64,000 nucleotides of DNA from Drosophila pseudoobscura (Eukaryota > Arthropoda > Insecta > Diptera > Drosophilidae), in NCBI RefSeq assembly GCF_009870125.1, contig NC_046683.1, positions 65,673,869-65,737,868 on the forward strand, read 5' to 3'. The position numbers and the translations under genes are program-made. Of the stretch, positions 11,228 to 22,049 are shown piece after piece; position 1 is the first letter of the stretch, and every line of letters begins with the position of its first letter. Under the pieces are notes generated by a model. It did not search any database, had not been told where the DNA came from, and worked only from the letters and a program-made list of their open reading frames with translations.

Positions 11228-11824
11228 TACCCTAGGGAAAAGGATATAATAGAATTGGGAAAATTTTTGTCATCCCAGGCTCCGTAGGTATCAGGATCGA
11301 GATACATGTATATATACAATATACTAATGATATAGGGTATACGAAGACTTTACACGCATCAAGTCTTCAAATACCAGCAACATTGCGACTGTTTTGTTGA
11401 ACTATTTTGTTTATGCCTTGTTTTGGTAAAAATACAATAAAAGCAAGGACTAAAAACTACCCAGCCAGAATTTTTCAACGGAATATAAAATTTACCAATA
11501 TGAACAACTATCCTCTTTCGTTTTTTTGTGTGACCTATTTCGCTAATACCTTTTTGTGTTTGACCTATTTCATTGAAACCTTTTTTCAGACAAGATCCAA
11601 TAAAAGCAAGTGGTTAAAATAAGCCAGTCAGGCAGAAAATTGATTCATTAATCGTATAATATTATGTGGGCAGGGCTGAGGGTTCTATTTAGCTAGTAAT
11701 ATTCGACGGAATATCATAATCGAGGAATATGTAGAATAGAACTTGAACTCGTTCGTATATTTACGGTATGTTTTTAAATGAGACGGTATAATTTGGTATA
11801 TATCTGAGGGTCGGACGGTTATTT
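11228..11824 (+). repeat. Dispersed repeat R1 (copy D, most complete), at the FAM76 promoter
   Basis: About 600 bp, collinear with 3840-4290 in its 5' part and with 4555-4712 in its 3' part. It ends GAGGGTCGGACGGTTATTT, directly followed by the DRE at 11825. The FAM76 ATG is 100 bp further on, so the repeat end and the gene promoter are continuous. Confidence 0.75.
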
Positions 11825-11832
11825 TATCGATA
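11825..11832. promoter_or_regulatory. DRE at the FAM76 promoter
   Basis: TATCGATA abuts the 3' end of R1 copy D, 93 bp before the ATG. Confidence 0.7.
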
Positions 11833-11924
11833 AATCCGCGACCGATATATCCACTGCATCCCGGAACAACAAGTTTTTTTTTTAACTCTAGCACAAAATT
11901 CAATTGCACGCAAATATCATAACC

Positions 11925-14275
11925 ATGAGTGCAAAAGTATTATTCGCTTGCTCCAAATGTTTCTCGCGTCATCCATATGAAGAATTATCTTCGGGACAGC
12001 AACTTTGCAAGGTGAAAAGCGAATGGCAGACAATTAAATAAAGAAAAAAAAAAAGAAAAAATAGCATGACTGTGGCCCTAACAAAATGCAGTAAACAAAA
12101 GTTTTGATGTTTGTGTGTGTTTTATCTTGGCAAGCGACAGCAATGACGCGTCGCTTTGTTGCGAAAATTTTGCTGCGCATTTTAAGTGAAAATGGACGGC
12201 AAGAAGAAGCAGCGTCTGTCGCGGCCACAGCGTCAGTCGTTTGTCGTCGGTGGCTGCTGTCTGCTGCTGTGACTAATAAACAACCCGAACAGCACAGAAA
12301 AACATCCGCAGCATTTACTAAACCTACATTAACCTTGATTTTCGCAGGGCTGCCGTGGTTCTACCTCAATTGTTAAATGTACTTACTGCCGCTCGGAGTT
12401 TCAACCCGCCACGTAAGTTGAATGGATCCCCAGCCTGATAATGACCCTCTCTATTGAGTCTCCCATACATGTACTTCACAGCAAATCACAGAGTGCCTGT
12501 AAAAAATGCGAACACTATCTGGGAAAATACGGTAAGCCCAGTCCGTGCGAGTGCTGCAAGATTGTGGCTGCCTTCGCGGGGTCCAAGTGCATGAGGTATG
12601 TTCACTTCTTGATTTCTCCTAGTTTGTATAAACTGAAACACAACTCTCGAGTAAATCTTTTGGTAAAAGTAGTTTGGTTCTATTCTGCGCAATGTATGGC
12701 CGTGTAATTTGAATGCACAATGTAAGAAAAAATCTTGAATATTTGAATTCTATTTTTCTTAAGTTAAACCACAGCTGTAAATCGTTTTCTACGATACCAA
12801 TCCCCATAGCCTAGCTACCCAACTAATTGTGCCTTCAAAGTACATGACTTTGTAACTCCTTCAGTAGTAGACTCTTCTTTCTTGATTTTCTATCTATTGT
12901 ATCAAAGAACCAGTCAAAACCAAACAATACAAAGTCTCTTATGAACGCAAAACATTTTTCTTCTTCTCTTTTCTGCTGCCACGTGTGAAAAAATTTAACA
13001 AACTCAAAATCACACAAAATCATGCAAAATAGATGCGCCAGCTACGAGGCAAAGTATGGACCACCAGTCCACTGCGACGAATGCAAGCTGCGATCAGCCT
13101 TTGACAGGCGCGACGAGAACAAAAAGGTCAGCGTCCCTCACCCTCTCTCACTGCACCCGGCCAAGGAGCGCCCTTCGGAAGCAGCCCTTAATGTTAAAAC
13201 CATAAATTTAAGACAAATATATGTAGAAAAAACGAGCGTGTTAAACTGTACCAATGCTGCTCGCCACTTCGTCGATTTGCACGAACCTAAGAATCATGTA
13301 TTTGCGTTCATAAGAGACCAAATCTAGTCTAAGATTAGGGCTTAAGCCTTTGTAATCGCCCTTAATCAATCACATGTTTCGTTTCGCTTCCAGGTCAATG
13401 GAAAACTCCTCTGCTGGCTGTGTACCTGCGCCTACAAGCGTGCTGTGCTGAAAGCCCAGCAGGAGGGCCGAATACCCATGTCCAAGAAGCGGCCGCATGA
13501 AAAGTCTTCTTCCTCGCACAGAGACAGCGCCTCGGCAAAGAAGCCATCGCGCAACGAGCTCGGCAAGAGTGGCGGCAGCAACAATGCCGGCGGCGTTACG
13601 GCGGTGAGCGGAGCCGGATTGGATCTTCCGGACAAGATATCACGCGGTAACAGCGGCAACGGCACAATTGCAGCCCCGGCTGCCATCACTGTGGACACTA
13701 ATTCGTCCGATCATGTGGTGGCCATCACATACCTAAAGGAGCGCATCGCCAGCCTGGAGAAGCGTCTCAATCAAAAAGACAAAGAACTGCTGGAGAAGGA
13801 TAAGCAAGTTAGTAACGCGCATGTCGTTTATTACTAAATATCTGCTAATATTTGCTCATACTCTCCCTATTAGTTGACCGAGCTGAAAGGCAAGAACTTC
13901 GAAAAGGAAAATGACATGCGCAACAGGCTGAAGGAGGTCGAGCGTCTGCACGACATGAAGGTTGATAACTTGAACCGCAAAATTTCCAGTCTGATCAAGG
14001 ACCTGGCCATCTTGAAAAGAAGCTGCAAAAAGGGGCCCAGCGGGTCCAGCAAGGCAGAAAGGGAAGCTATCAAGCGAGAGAATCTGTCGCCCAAAGAGGA
14101 AATTATCACGGCTGCACCAGAGAAACAACAGACCAAGACATCCGAGCCCGCCGACCTTGACAAGGACGAGAAGAGTTGCGACCGTGAGGAAGAGCGCAGC
14201 GAGCAGGAGGATCGCGCCAGTGTTCGATCGCGCTCCGCCTCAGGCTCCAGCAGCCCCAGTCCGTCATCAAACTGA
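11925..14275 (+). CDS. FAM76-family zinc-ribbon and coiled-coil protein
   Basis: Homologue of vertebrate FAM76A/FAM76B, nuclear-speckle proteins of unclear role. Exons are 11925-12011, 12348-12412, 12482-12595, 13033-13126, 13394-13807 and 13874-14275 (391 aa). The first four exons encode repeated CxxC pairs (ACSKC, CTYCRSEF, CKKC, CECC, CDECKLRSAFDR) in the FAM76 spacing, followed by the diagnostic KLLCWLCTCAYKRA. A Ser/Gly linker, a coiled coil (ITYLKERIASLEKRLNQKDKELLEKDKQ split over the join to LTELKGK) and an acidic, SR-like tail complete it. All joins keep phase. The leader DRE fits a broadly expressed gene. Confidence 0.85.
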
Positions 14276-14745
14276 GAGAGCGCCCTATTCTCCACCCAGA
14301 CCAGTGTGCAACATTTCAATCCCCACGACACACACGCACACACACACACCCATACGCATGGTTGTAGGATTTGCTGCACTGCTCTTTTAGTTTTTTTTCT
14401 ATTAAAGTTTATATTTTTGTACTTTGCTTTAATTGTAATATAGTTTTATCAGATGTTTTACAAACACTTTTATGTCGCTCATCCCAATCCCCACAGCGCA
14501 GAAGACGCGAATGTTTCACCTGTTTCTGTCCACTGCTTTCCCCAAAATTGTCATCATAGAAAATGTAATATTATAGGCTCCACTTAACGAATTCTACTTT
14601 AGTTTAATTCACGATGGAATGACGCAAAGCAAATCGAAAGCATTGTATACATTTTAAGAAATATACAAGTTGGGAACGATATATATATACTCAACACGCG
14701 TGTTTATTCAACATTTAAAGCTAATTAACAGTGACCAGAGCGGGA

Positions 14746-15415
<670 letters not shown>

Positions 15416-15657
15416 TTTTGAGGTTACTATTTGGTTAGGGATGGTCGATAGCCGTGTACCTGTTACATAGCAGAAATATTTGTATGCTCCCAGTCCCTGT
15501 GAAAGCCCCTGAGAGGGCTGAACAATTACAAAAATTATACTGGATCTACAGATTTCTTTGCTCCCTGTTTGTAATGATTTCTATAAAAAGTCACTGATTC
15601 AAAGCTGTGAAACTTTATTTTGGCGAAAAGTCGACACACATCACTGAAAGTTCGATA

Positions 15658-15665
15658 TATCGATA
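15658..15665. promoter_or_regulatory. DRE upstream of the ferredoxin
   Basis: TATCGATA about 245 bp before the ferredoxin start. The rest of 15416-16087 shows no gene. Confidence 0.6.
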
Positions 15666-16087
15666 CCTTTATTGGCGCCCTCTCATTTGAAACTGAAAAT
15701 GCAAGAAAAAGGCTTATTGGGGAATAATTATTGGGAAAAGCTTTCAACGGGGTGGCGATCTATTTTGCATATGGATATATGCAATGCATGTCTTTTAGTC
15801 CCTAAAGTTTCCATATACATACATTTTAAAAGCCCAATGGATGCAAATGAAAAAAAACCCTCCAAAGAACAACGAGAGCGCTTCGATAATTATATTCCTT
15901 TATTAATACTGAATTTTGATTAGTCTTAAAATTGGCTTTAATTGGACTTTAAAATGTTGTTGGTAGTTATTAATGAATAAATTTGGTGCATAATTTGCGT
16001 CTTTTTAGTGCAACGACAAAAAAAAGAGAGAGTCTTTGGAAATCACTTGGCGGCTGATGGCGCGTCTGTTTTTTGAGGCTGAGCTTT

Positions 16088-16678
16088 TTACTTGGCCTCG
16101 GAGGGAGGCGAGGCTGACTGCTCCTTGTTGCCATTGCCATTCTGAAAGAGATCGGACGGGCCCACGTGCTTGATAGTTATGACACGCTCCTTTGGTTCAT
16201 CCTCGGACACCAGAGGTGGCACAGTTATGGTGAGGACGCCGTCCTCAGTTAAAGTGGAAGCCACTGCATCCGCATCGTACTCCTTGGGCAGCGGATAGCG
16301 GCGGACAAAGTGGCGCGACACATGTCCGTGATCATCCTCGCGCTCCTCATGCTTGCCCTCCACCACAATGCAGTCGTTGACCAGCTTCACGGTCAGCTCG
16401 CCGGGCTGGAAGAGCCCCACATCGAGATTCACCTCAAAATTGCCCTTCTTGTCCCCGGCACGAATGGCACCCAGAGCGGCCAGCTCGCCGCTCCGTTTCT
16501 TGGCAACCAGTTGATGAGCATGGGCACCCATCCGGGCAATCAGTCCCAGCGTGTGAAGATCCAGCTCGTGGTGCTGTCGCGAGTGCGCGCGGCGGTACAT
16601 GCGATTGGGGAACATGTCGTGGCCGTAGTACATGGAGTCGGGTGAGTCCAGATTCAAGACAAACGGAATATCTGGCAT
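16088..16678 (-). CDS. Hsp67Bc: Small heat-shock protein Hsp67Bc
   Basis: Intronless, 196 aa. ATP-independent chaperone; the fly Hsp67Bc is a functional counterpart of HSPB8 that works with the BAG3 homologue Starvin in clearing misfolded protein (established for D. melanogaster). The N-terminus [20 protein letters not shown] and the C-terminus ending SPPSEAK are diagnostic. The alpha-crystallin domain spans about residues 78-157 ([29 protein letters not shown]). It diverges from Hsp67Bb across a ~585-bp spacer that holds a TATA box and HSE-like sites. Confidence 0.96.
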   Translation of the reverse strand: MPDIPFVLNLDSPDSMYYGHDMFPNRMYRRAHSRQHHELDLHTLGLIARMGAHAHQLVAKKRSGELAALGAIRAGDKKGNFEVNLDVGLFQPGELTVKLVNDCIVVEGKHEEREDDHGHVSRHFVRRYPLPKEYDADAVASTLTEDGVLTITVPPLVSEDEPKERVITIKHVGPSDLFQNGNGNKEQSASPPSEAK

Positions 16679-16877
16679 TTTCTCGAAGTTTTTCTTGATT
16701 TAGATTCTGTATCTGGTGGAAGTTCACTGAACCGACGACCTGTTTTCCCTGTAATACTGTGAGGGGTTGTTTTACCAGCGGGGGGTGAATACTACGGTAG
16801 GCGGTCGCTACTGTTTCGCGAACTATTTTCCCTGAATTTTCCGACTCAAATGTGGAGTTTCCTGGGCGCGCGACTCC

Positions 16878-16885
16878 TTTTTATA
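16878..16885 (-). promoter_or_regulatory. TATA box of Hsp67Bc
   Basis: TATAAAAA on the minus strand, 200 bp before the ATG. Confidence 0.6.
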
Positions 16886-16946
16886 AGCACCACTGGCAGG
16901 GGAAAGAAAGCTTGTGCTGCAGAGCTTTATTCGCAACAGAACAGAG

Positions 16947-16973
16947 GAACATTCTGGGGGTCTGCTTCGAGAA
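16947..16973. promoter_or_regulatory. HSE-like pairs upstream of Hsp67Bc
   Basis: GAAcaTTC at 16947-16954 and TTCgaGAA at 16966-16973 are inverted nGAAn pairs, about 60-90 bp upstream of the Hsp67Bc TATA box. This is the right place for heat-shock factor sites, though three contiguous units are not present. Confidence 0.5.
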
Positions 16974-17263
16974 AAGGGGCACAGGCAGGACTCGAATCTG
17001 AGCCGTTTTATGGTATTTGGTAGAACTTACATATCTATGTTCTAGGATCTAAATCTCTGTATATAGCAAGCACTGACTGGCAGACAGATCCATATCGAGT
17101 TTAAAATTTGAAATTCAATATGAATCTGGGTGACAGCATTCAGACGTAACCCGAACCTCGACGCTATGTCAACTTGAGGCCCCACTGGCGTCAACAACAA
17201 CGGCACACAAAAAAAAAAACTGATAAGCAGACGTAGGCAAACAAATCACGATTTAGACAGAAA

Positions 17264-17805
17264 ATGTATCTTTCAGTGCGAGCGGGAAAGTCAGTTCCGT
17301 ACCGACTGGCATACCAATTGAACGCCATCTTCCGCCCGCTGTGCAACATGGCCACATATGAACAGGTTAAGGACGTGCCCAATCACTCGGAGATCTATCT
17401 GATCGATGTGCGGCAGAAGGAGGAGCTGCAACAGACGGGCATTATTCCAGCCAGCCTCAACATACCCCGTAATAACGTAGCCCCAAGGTTGTCGAAAGTT
17501 TTAATAGAAAATCTTTGACTTTTCAGTGCCAGAGCTGGACAAAGCCTTCTGTATGGATAGCAAGGAGTTCAAGAGCCGCTACGGAAGGGACAAGCCGGGC
17601 AAGGATTCCAAGATCATATTCTCCTGCCGCTCGGGCAAACGGGTGCTGGAGGCCGAGAAAATTGCCAAGGCCCAGGGTTTTACAAAGTGAGTAGAAATGC
17701 ATTATTTTTGCCTTACAGCTACTTAACACGGAACTTACATTTTCCCACAGTGTGGTTATTTACAAGGGCTCCTGGCTGGAGTGGGCCCAAAAGGAGGGTC
17801 TCTAA
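17264..17805 (+). CDS. Hsp67Bb: Hsp67Bb, single-domain rhodanese (sulfurtransferase)
   Basis: Despite its name this is not a chaperone but a rhodanese-like sulfurtransferase. Exons are 17264-17468, 17527-17686 and 17751-17805 (139 aa from the first ATG). The product starting at the second in-frame ATG (17348, MATYEQV) is 111 aa, the length I recall for D. melanogaster. The active-site loop is CRSGKR, with the catalytic Cys first. The LIDVRQKEELQQTG and NIPLPELDKA segments are the rhodanese N-terminal strands. The extra 28 residues are basic and hydrophobic with no acidic residue, like a mitochondrial presequence. AATAAA at 17836-17841. Hsp22 follows 530 bp downstream on the same strand. Confidence 0.92.
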
Positions 17806-18173
17806 ATTTATTAGTTAGATTTAAAATTTATGTATAATAAAATTGAATGAAGAAAGTCAAAACAAATTTGAGCTTTTCTACTAACGCCAAAGCTTAGCCA
17901 TACATGCAAACACACGAGCACACACATGCACTTTAGCAACGCTAGTCGTCTCGCTTTCACTATAGCTCTCTTCAATTGCTCTCTCTGTCGAAAGCACTGA
18001 CACTGACCTACCGCAAGAAGCAACCAAAATGAGAGAGAGAGATATACAAGCAAATAAACCGAAAGCTGTCTATGGAGCGCTCTAGAGACATCTCCCTGTT
18101 GCTAGAAGCCACCGTGCCACCACCAACCACCACCACATTGACCGCTCAAAATTGCATCAGACGTAGTACGCCA

Positions 18174-18193
18174 AGAAAGTTCCGGATGTTTCT
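18174..18193. promoter_or_regulatory. Heat-shock element of Hsp22
   Basis: GAAagTTC at 18175-18182, with further half-site words continuing to TTTC near 18192. It ends about 20 bp upstream of the Hsp22 TATA box. GAGA and CT-rich tracts lie further upstream (17960-18045), as is usual at fly heat-shock promoters. Confidence 0.6.
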
Positions 18194-18212
18194 ATACACT
18201 AGCGGCGGCACG

Positions 18213-18220
18213 TATAAATA
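18213..18220 (+). promoter_or_regulatory. TATA box of Hsp22
   Basis: TATAAATA, 123 bp before the ATG. Confidence 0.85.
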
Positions 18221-18335
18221 GCTGGCACAGAGGGCCGGCACTCGCAATTCAACAAAAGCCCAGCAAGATAGCACCTCGCATACTGAGAGAGCAAGCAAGA
18301 GAAATTTCAACAGTTTAAGTGAAGATTTCGTCAGA

Positions 18336-18869
18336 ATGCGTTCCCTACCGATGTTCCTACGCATGGCCGAGGAGATGTCCAGGATGCCACGCCTGTCGCC
18401 TTTCCAGGCCTTCTTCCACGAGCCGCCCGTTTGGAGCGTGGCTCTGCCCCGCAACTGGCAGCAGATCGCCCGCTGGCAGGAGCGGGAGTTCGCTCCCCCG
18501 GCCACCGTCACCAAGGAGGGCTACCGGCTGACTCTGGACGTGAAGGACTACAACGAGCTGAAGGTGAAGGTGCTGGACGAGAGCATTGTCCTGGTCGAGG
18601 GCAAGGCCGAGCAGCAGGAGGAGGGCGATGCCGGAGGCTACAGCTCGCGGCATTTCATGCGGCGCTTCGTTCTGCCGCAGGGATACGAGGCCGACAAGGT
18701 CACCTCCAGCCTGAGCAGCGATGGTGTTCTAACGATCAGTGTGCCCAATCCTCCAGCTGTACAAGAGGCCCTCAAGGAGCGTGTGGTCCCCATCGAGCAG
18801 ACTGGCGCTCCGGCCGGGAAGGCCGCTGGCCAGGTGGCGGAGGAAAGCACAGAAACCAGCAAGCAGTAG
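18336..18869 (+). CDS. Hsp22: Small heat-shock protein Hsp22
   Basis: Intronless, 177 aa. It is the mitochondrial-matrix small Hsp of Drosophila, linked to ageing and stress resistance (established). The N-terminus MRSLPMFLRMAEEMSRMPRL is basic and carries the internal targeting signal. The alpha-crystallin domain spans about residues 58-138 (GYRLTLDVKDYNELKVKVLD, RHFMRRFVLPQGYEADKV, SSDGVLTI). The C-terminus is short and polar and ends ETSKQ. The domain lacks the EEREDDHG loop of its paralogues and has QQEEGDAGG instead. This matches the known Hsp22. Confidence 0.97.
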   Translation: MRSLPMFLRMAEEMSRMPRLSPFQAFFHEPPVWSVALPRNWQQIARWQEREFAPPATVTKEGYRLTLDVKDYNELKVKVLDESIVLVEGKAEQQEEGDAGGYSSRHFMRRFVLPQGYEADKVTSSLSSDGVLTISVPNPPAVQEALKERVVPIEQTGAPAGKAAGQVAEESTETSKQ

Positions 18870-19362
18870 GGCGACCCAATGCTCTATGGAAGGAGATGAC
18901 TCCTGACTGAAGTGAACAGAAAGCTAGTGAAACCCTTTAACCTATGACCTACTCCATATGTTAGCCCTACAAGTACTTCCTTAGTTTAAATACGAAAATA
19001 CATGCAAGATAATGATAAACAAACGCAGGAACTATCGTTTTATTTCACCATAGTGGCACAAACCTTTGGCTGTGCCAAAATCACCTACTGGCACATCCCG
19101 TAGATCAACCGAAACACTTTCGTTTGATTCTGCTCCCAGTCGCCCTTTCCCCATCCCCCAGCACTCTGCTTGGTGACGTAGACGCCACTTGACGCGGGTC
19201 CAATTGGCCACGCTCGTGTGTGTCTCGTTGGCCTTCCTTCTCGCGGGTAGTCTCGCTGCACTTGGCCGACCCGAGGCGCATCGGCTAGGATGAGTCATAG
19301 CTGCCCCATCCCTATTCGCATCCGGCGCTGCATCCGACATTGGGCGAGGCCACCCGGTCATC

Positions 19363-19370
19363 TATAAAAG
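19363..19370 (+). promoter_or_regulatory. TATA box of the CG4461-like gene
   Basis: TATAAAAG, 87 bp before the ATG. I see no strong heat-shock element nearby. Confidence 0.75.
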
Positions 19371-19449
19371 AACTAACGGCGGCCAAGACAAATTTTATAA
19401 GAAATCTGAACGCGAAAGCGAACGAGTCGTTACCAAATCCCGCAAAGAA

Positions 19450-20052
19450 ATGACTCTGGTGCCGACCACATATCGCGATCTGTCGCGCGAACTGGACAGA
19501 CCCCGTCCGCTGTACCAGGCTCCTTACGACTTCCAGATGTATCCGTATCTCTGGGACGATCCGCGAGTCTGGTGGCCCGCCCACCACAGTAGCAGGAGCG
19601 ACCTGTTGCGGCCCATGGACGAGCTGGTGACGCGTCGCGTCAGGAACCAACTGATACAATCCAATCCCTACGATTGGGCCTATCCGATGCGATGGGACAA
19701 TTACTACTCCGGCGAGCGGGTGCACGTGGACGAGAAGGGCTTCCGCGTGGACATCGATGTGCGGCAGTTCCATCCGCACGAGATCGTGGTCAAGACCAAC
19801 GACGACTATGTCATCGTCCAGGGCAACCACAACAGACGGAGTGAGGGCTCCAACGGCCTGGTAGAGCGACACTTTGTGCGAAAGTACCTCCTGCCGCGCG
19901 GCTACAACGCCAACGAGGTGATCTCCGACATATCCACGGACGGAATCCTCACCATCAAGGCCCCGCCACCGCCTCCATCCAAGTACTACAGTCCGGGCGA
20001 GCGTATGATCCGAGTGCACGAGACAGGCAAGCTGGCCCTGCCCTGGAAGTAG
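19450..20052 (+). CDS. CG4461: Small heat-shock protein, CG4461 orthologue
   Basis: Intronless, 200 aa. Alpha-crystallin domain at about residues 92-172 (VDEKGFRVDIDVRQFHPHEI, ERHFVRKYLLPRGYNANEV, STDGILTIKAPPPP). The N-terminus is Trp/Tyr/Pro-rich (YPYLWDDPRVWWP), unlike the other members. The loop is NHNRRSEGSNG in place of [10 protein letters not shown], so the protein is the most divergent small Hsp of the cluster. Position between Hsp22 and Hsp26 fits CG4461. The missing obvious heat-shock element suggests mainly developmental expression; that is inference. Confidence 0.88.
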   Translation: MTLVPTTYRDLSRELDRPRPLYQAPYDFQMYPYLWDDPRVWWPAHHSSRSDLLRPMDELVTRRVRNQLIQSNPYDWAYPMRWDNYYSGERVHVDEKGFRVDIDVRQFHPHEIVVKTNDDYVIVQGNHNRRSEGSNGLVERHFVRKYLLPRGYNANEVISDISTDGILTIKAPPPPPSKYYSPGERMIRVHETGKLALPWK

Positions 20053-20790
20053 ATGGAACCCCTGTTCCCCAATCCAACTCTAAGCCCATCCCATAGGAGG
20101 GACACACGTACCATCCCCACTCATAAAAAAACGCGCCAAACTCAAGGTGAACTATTTTTGGGCTGGCAGGCAGAGGCAAGTGCAAACGAAATTTCAATTG
20201 GATTCTAATACATAAATACATTTTGTACCCGTGGGTAATATAAAATGCGCAATAAATTCGACCTACATGATATTTTTTGGGTTTATGGGTAGGACGGATG
20301 CGGCTGGTTGCGCCCAAATGAAAGTGTGCATAGTGGACGTTATATGTGGAAATATTGGCGAATACAATAACAGACTTTTACAGAAGGTTTTCCTTGGTAA
20401 GGTCTCTCAGGCAGATGCTAAAGGGCATCTAACAAAAATAAGTTACTATGTAATCAGCTTCTTAGAATAGGGCGCTAGGAATCACAATCTAAGTAATCAA
20501 AGAGAAGAAAATGTGCCCTAGTAGCTTCTAAAATGACAAAGTTAATCAATTAATCAAAGCTTCGGATTTAGCCTTTCCCTTCAAAAAACAAAACAGCCCA
20601 AGAAATCACTCAGTTACGTTGATTTTTCACACCAGGTGTATACATACATATTTAATAAATTATTTCTCAAGTCTTTAGCTCGTTACAAATGCGTTTTGAA
20701 TAAATAGGTTACAGATTCAGGTATGTGAGGGAATGATGGGTGTGGATTGACAATGCAAGAACTTGATATCATTGATGGCATTTTGGCATT
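20053..20790. other. Intergenic 3'-to-3' spacer
   Basis: Convergent 3' ends of the CG4461-like gene and Hsp26. AT-rich with short chance frames; no repeat family or gene recognised. Confidence 0.6.
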
Positions 20791-21405
20791 CTACTTGGAG
20801 GTGCCATGGGCAGAGCCGTTCTCCTTGCCCTTATCCTCGACGGCGTTCTGCTTGACATTCAGATGGGCGGGTCCCACCTGCTGGATCTGGATGAGACGCT
20901 CCTTGGACTTGTCCGCGATGGGTAGCGGCTTCGGAATGCTCACAGTGAGAACGCCGTCGGAGGACAGCTGGGAGACGACCTTCTCCGGCTCGTAGCCCTG
21001 GGGCACCTGGTAGCGGCGCACGAAGTGGCGCATGATGTGGCCATGATCGTCCTGTCGCTCCTCGTGCTTGCCCTCGATCATGATGGACTTGTCCACGACC
21101 TTGACGCTGAGCTCACTCGGTTTGAACTGGGCCACGTCCATGCACACCTGGAATCCCTCCTTGCCCACATGGGTAACGGGCCAGTGGATGTCGTTGTTCT
21201 TGGCCATGTGGCGGCGCGCCGCCATCACCTGTCCCGCCGGCGAGGCCGCACACATCGGTGAAGCGCACGGGCAGCCGTTGATGGAGTGGCGCTGGGGCAT
21301 GATGAGATGGTGGGAATGCGGATGCATGCCCAGGCCAAACTCGTAGATGGGGCTGCGGGGCTCCTGCAGCTCGTCGACCAGAGAAAGCAGTGTAGACAAC
21401 GCCAT
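20791..21405 (-). CDS. Hsp26: Small heat-shock protein Hsp26
   Basis: Intronless, 204 aa, cytosolic small chaperone. It starts MALSTLLSLVDELQEPRSPI. Alpha-crystallin domain at about residues 79-160 (VGKEGFQVCMDVAQFKPSEL, GKHEERQDDHGHIMRHFVRR, SSDGVLTVSIPKP), with the IQIQQVGPAHLNVKQN segment shared with Hsp23. A Cys cluster (NGCPCASPMC, residues 43-52) in the N-terminal region is notable and could be redox-active. The promoter upstream on the minus strand carries a TATA box, HSE-like words and GAGA tracts. Confidence 0.96.
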   Translation of the reverse strand: MALSTLLSLVDELQEPRSPIYEFGLGMHPHSHHLIMPQRHSINGCPCASPMCAASPAGQVMAARRHMAKNNDIHWPVTHVGKEGFQVCMDVAQFKPSELSVKVVDKSIMIEGKHEERQDDHGHIMRHFVRRYQVPQGYEPEKVVSQLSSDGVLTVSIPKPLPIADKSKERLIQIQQVGPAHLNVKQNAVEDKGKENGSAHGTSK

Positions 21406-21530
21406 TTTGTGGTATAAAATTAACTGTATAAACGTTTAGGTTATGTTTTAAAAGAATGCACTCGCTCTCCTTTGCTGTTTGCACGGTGGAAGTCAACGGT
21501 TGTTTTAGTCCGCTTTGATCTGCGCTGCGG

Positions 21531-21615
21531 CTTTTATAGCCGCCACAGCCCCTTCGCTCTTCTGGAAGCGTCTGGCAGTTTCTGGGAGTGTGTGTGTGTG
21601 TGTCAGAAAGAGAGA
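21531..21615 (-). promoter_or_regulatory. Hsp26 promoter: TATA, heat-shock element and GAGA tract
   Basis: On the minus strand, GCTATAAAAG lies at 21540-21531. An HSE-like TTCcaGAA lies at about 21567-21560, with TTTCTGG/CCAGAAA words just upstream. Purine-rich GAGA and AGAGAG runs at 21605-21640 match the (GA)n requirement known for the D. melanogaster Hsp26 promoter. Confidence 0.7.
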
Positions 21616-22049
21616 GCTAAAGCGAGAGAGCAAAAAAGCTTTCGGTCGTTCACCATATGTTTGTGTATGTGAGAGCAAAAATTGTTCCCCCTTGTTCGTG
21701 TGTGTGTGTTGTGTGTGAGGGAGAAAGAGTTACCGGCAAAAAAAAAGCAACGCCGCTCACTTTGAATTCTCTTAATTTGTTTTTATTGTAAGTACATTAA
21801 GTGGTTTTTCCTCTAAGTTTTACTGGAATACTTGTAGTTGTTGTCACATATTTTTTAGGAAATCATACTGCTATCTCGCTCGCGTAGTAATTGAGTCGAC
21901 ATCATCTCCCTCTTTTTCATCATACTTAGCTTCTATCTCTGTCTGTTTATAGCGAAATGCCAAAAGAGAACACAGGAAACATTTACGAATAAAACTCACG
22001 CATACATACATATTATTTTTCTCTTTCTCTTTTCGTTTTCTTTCAGTCT

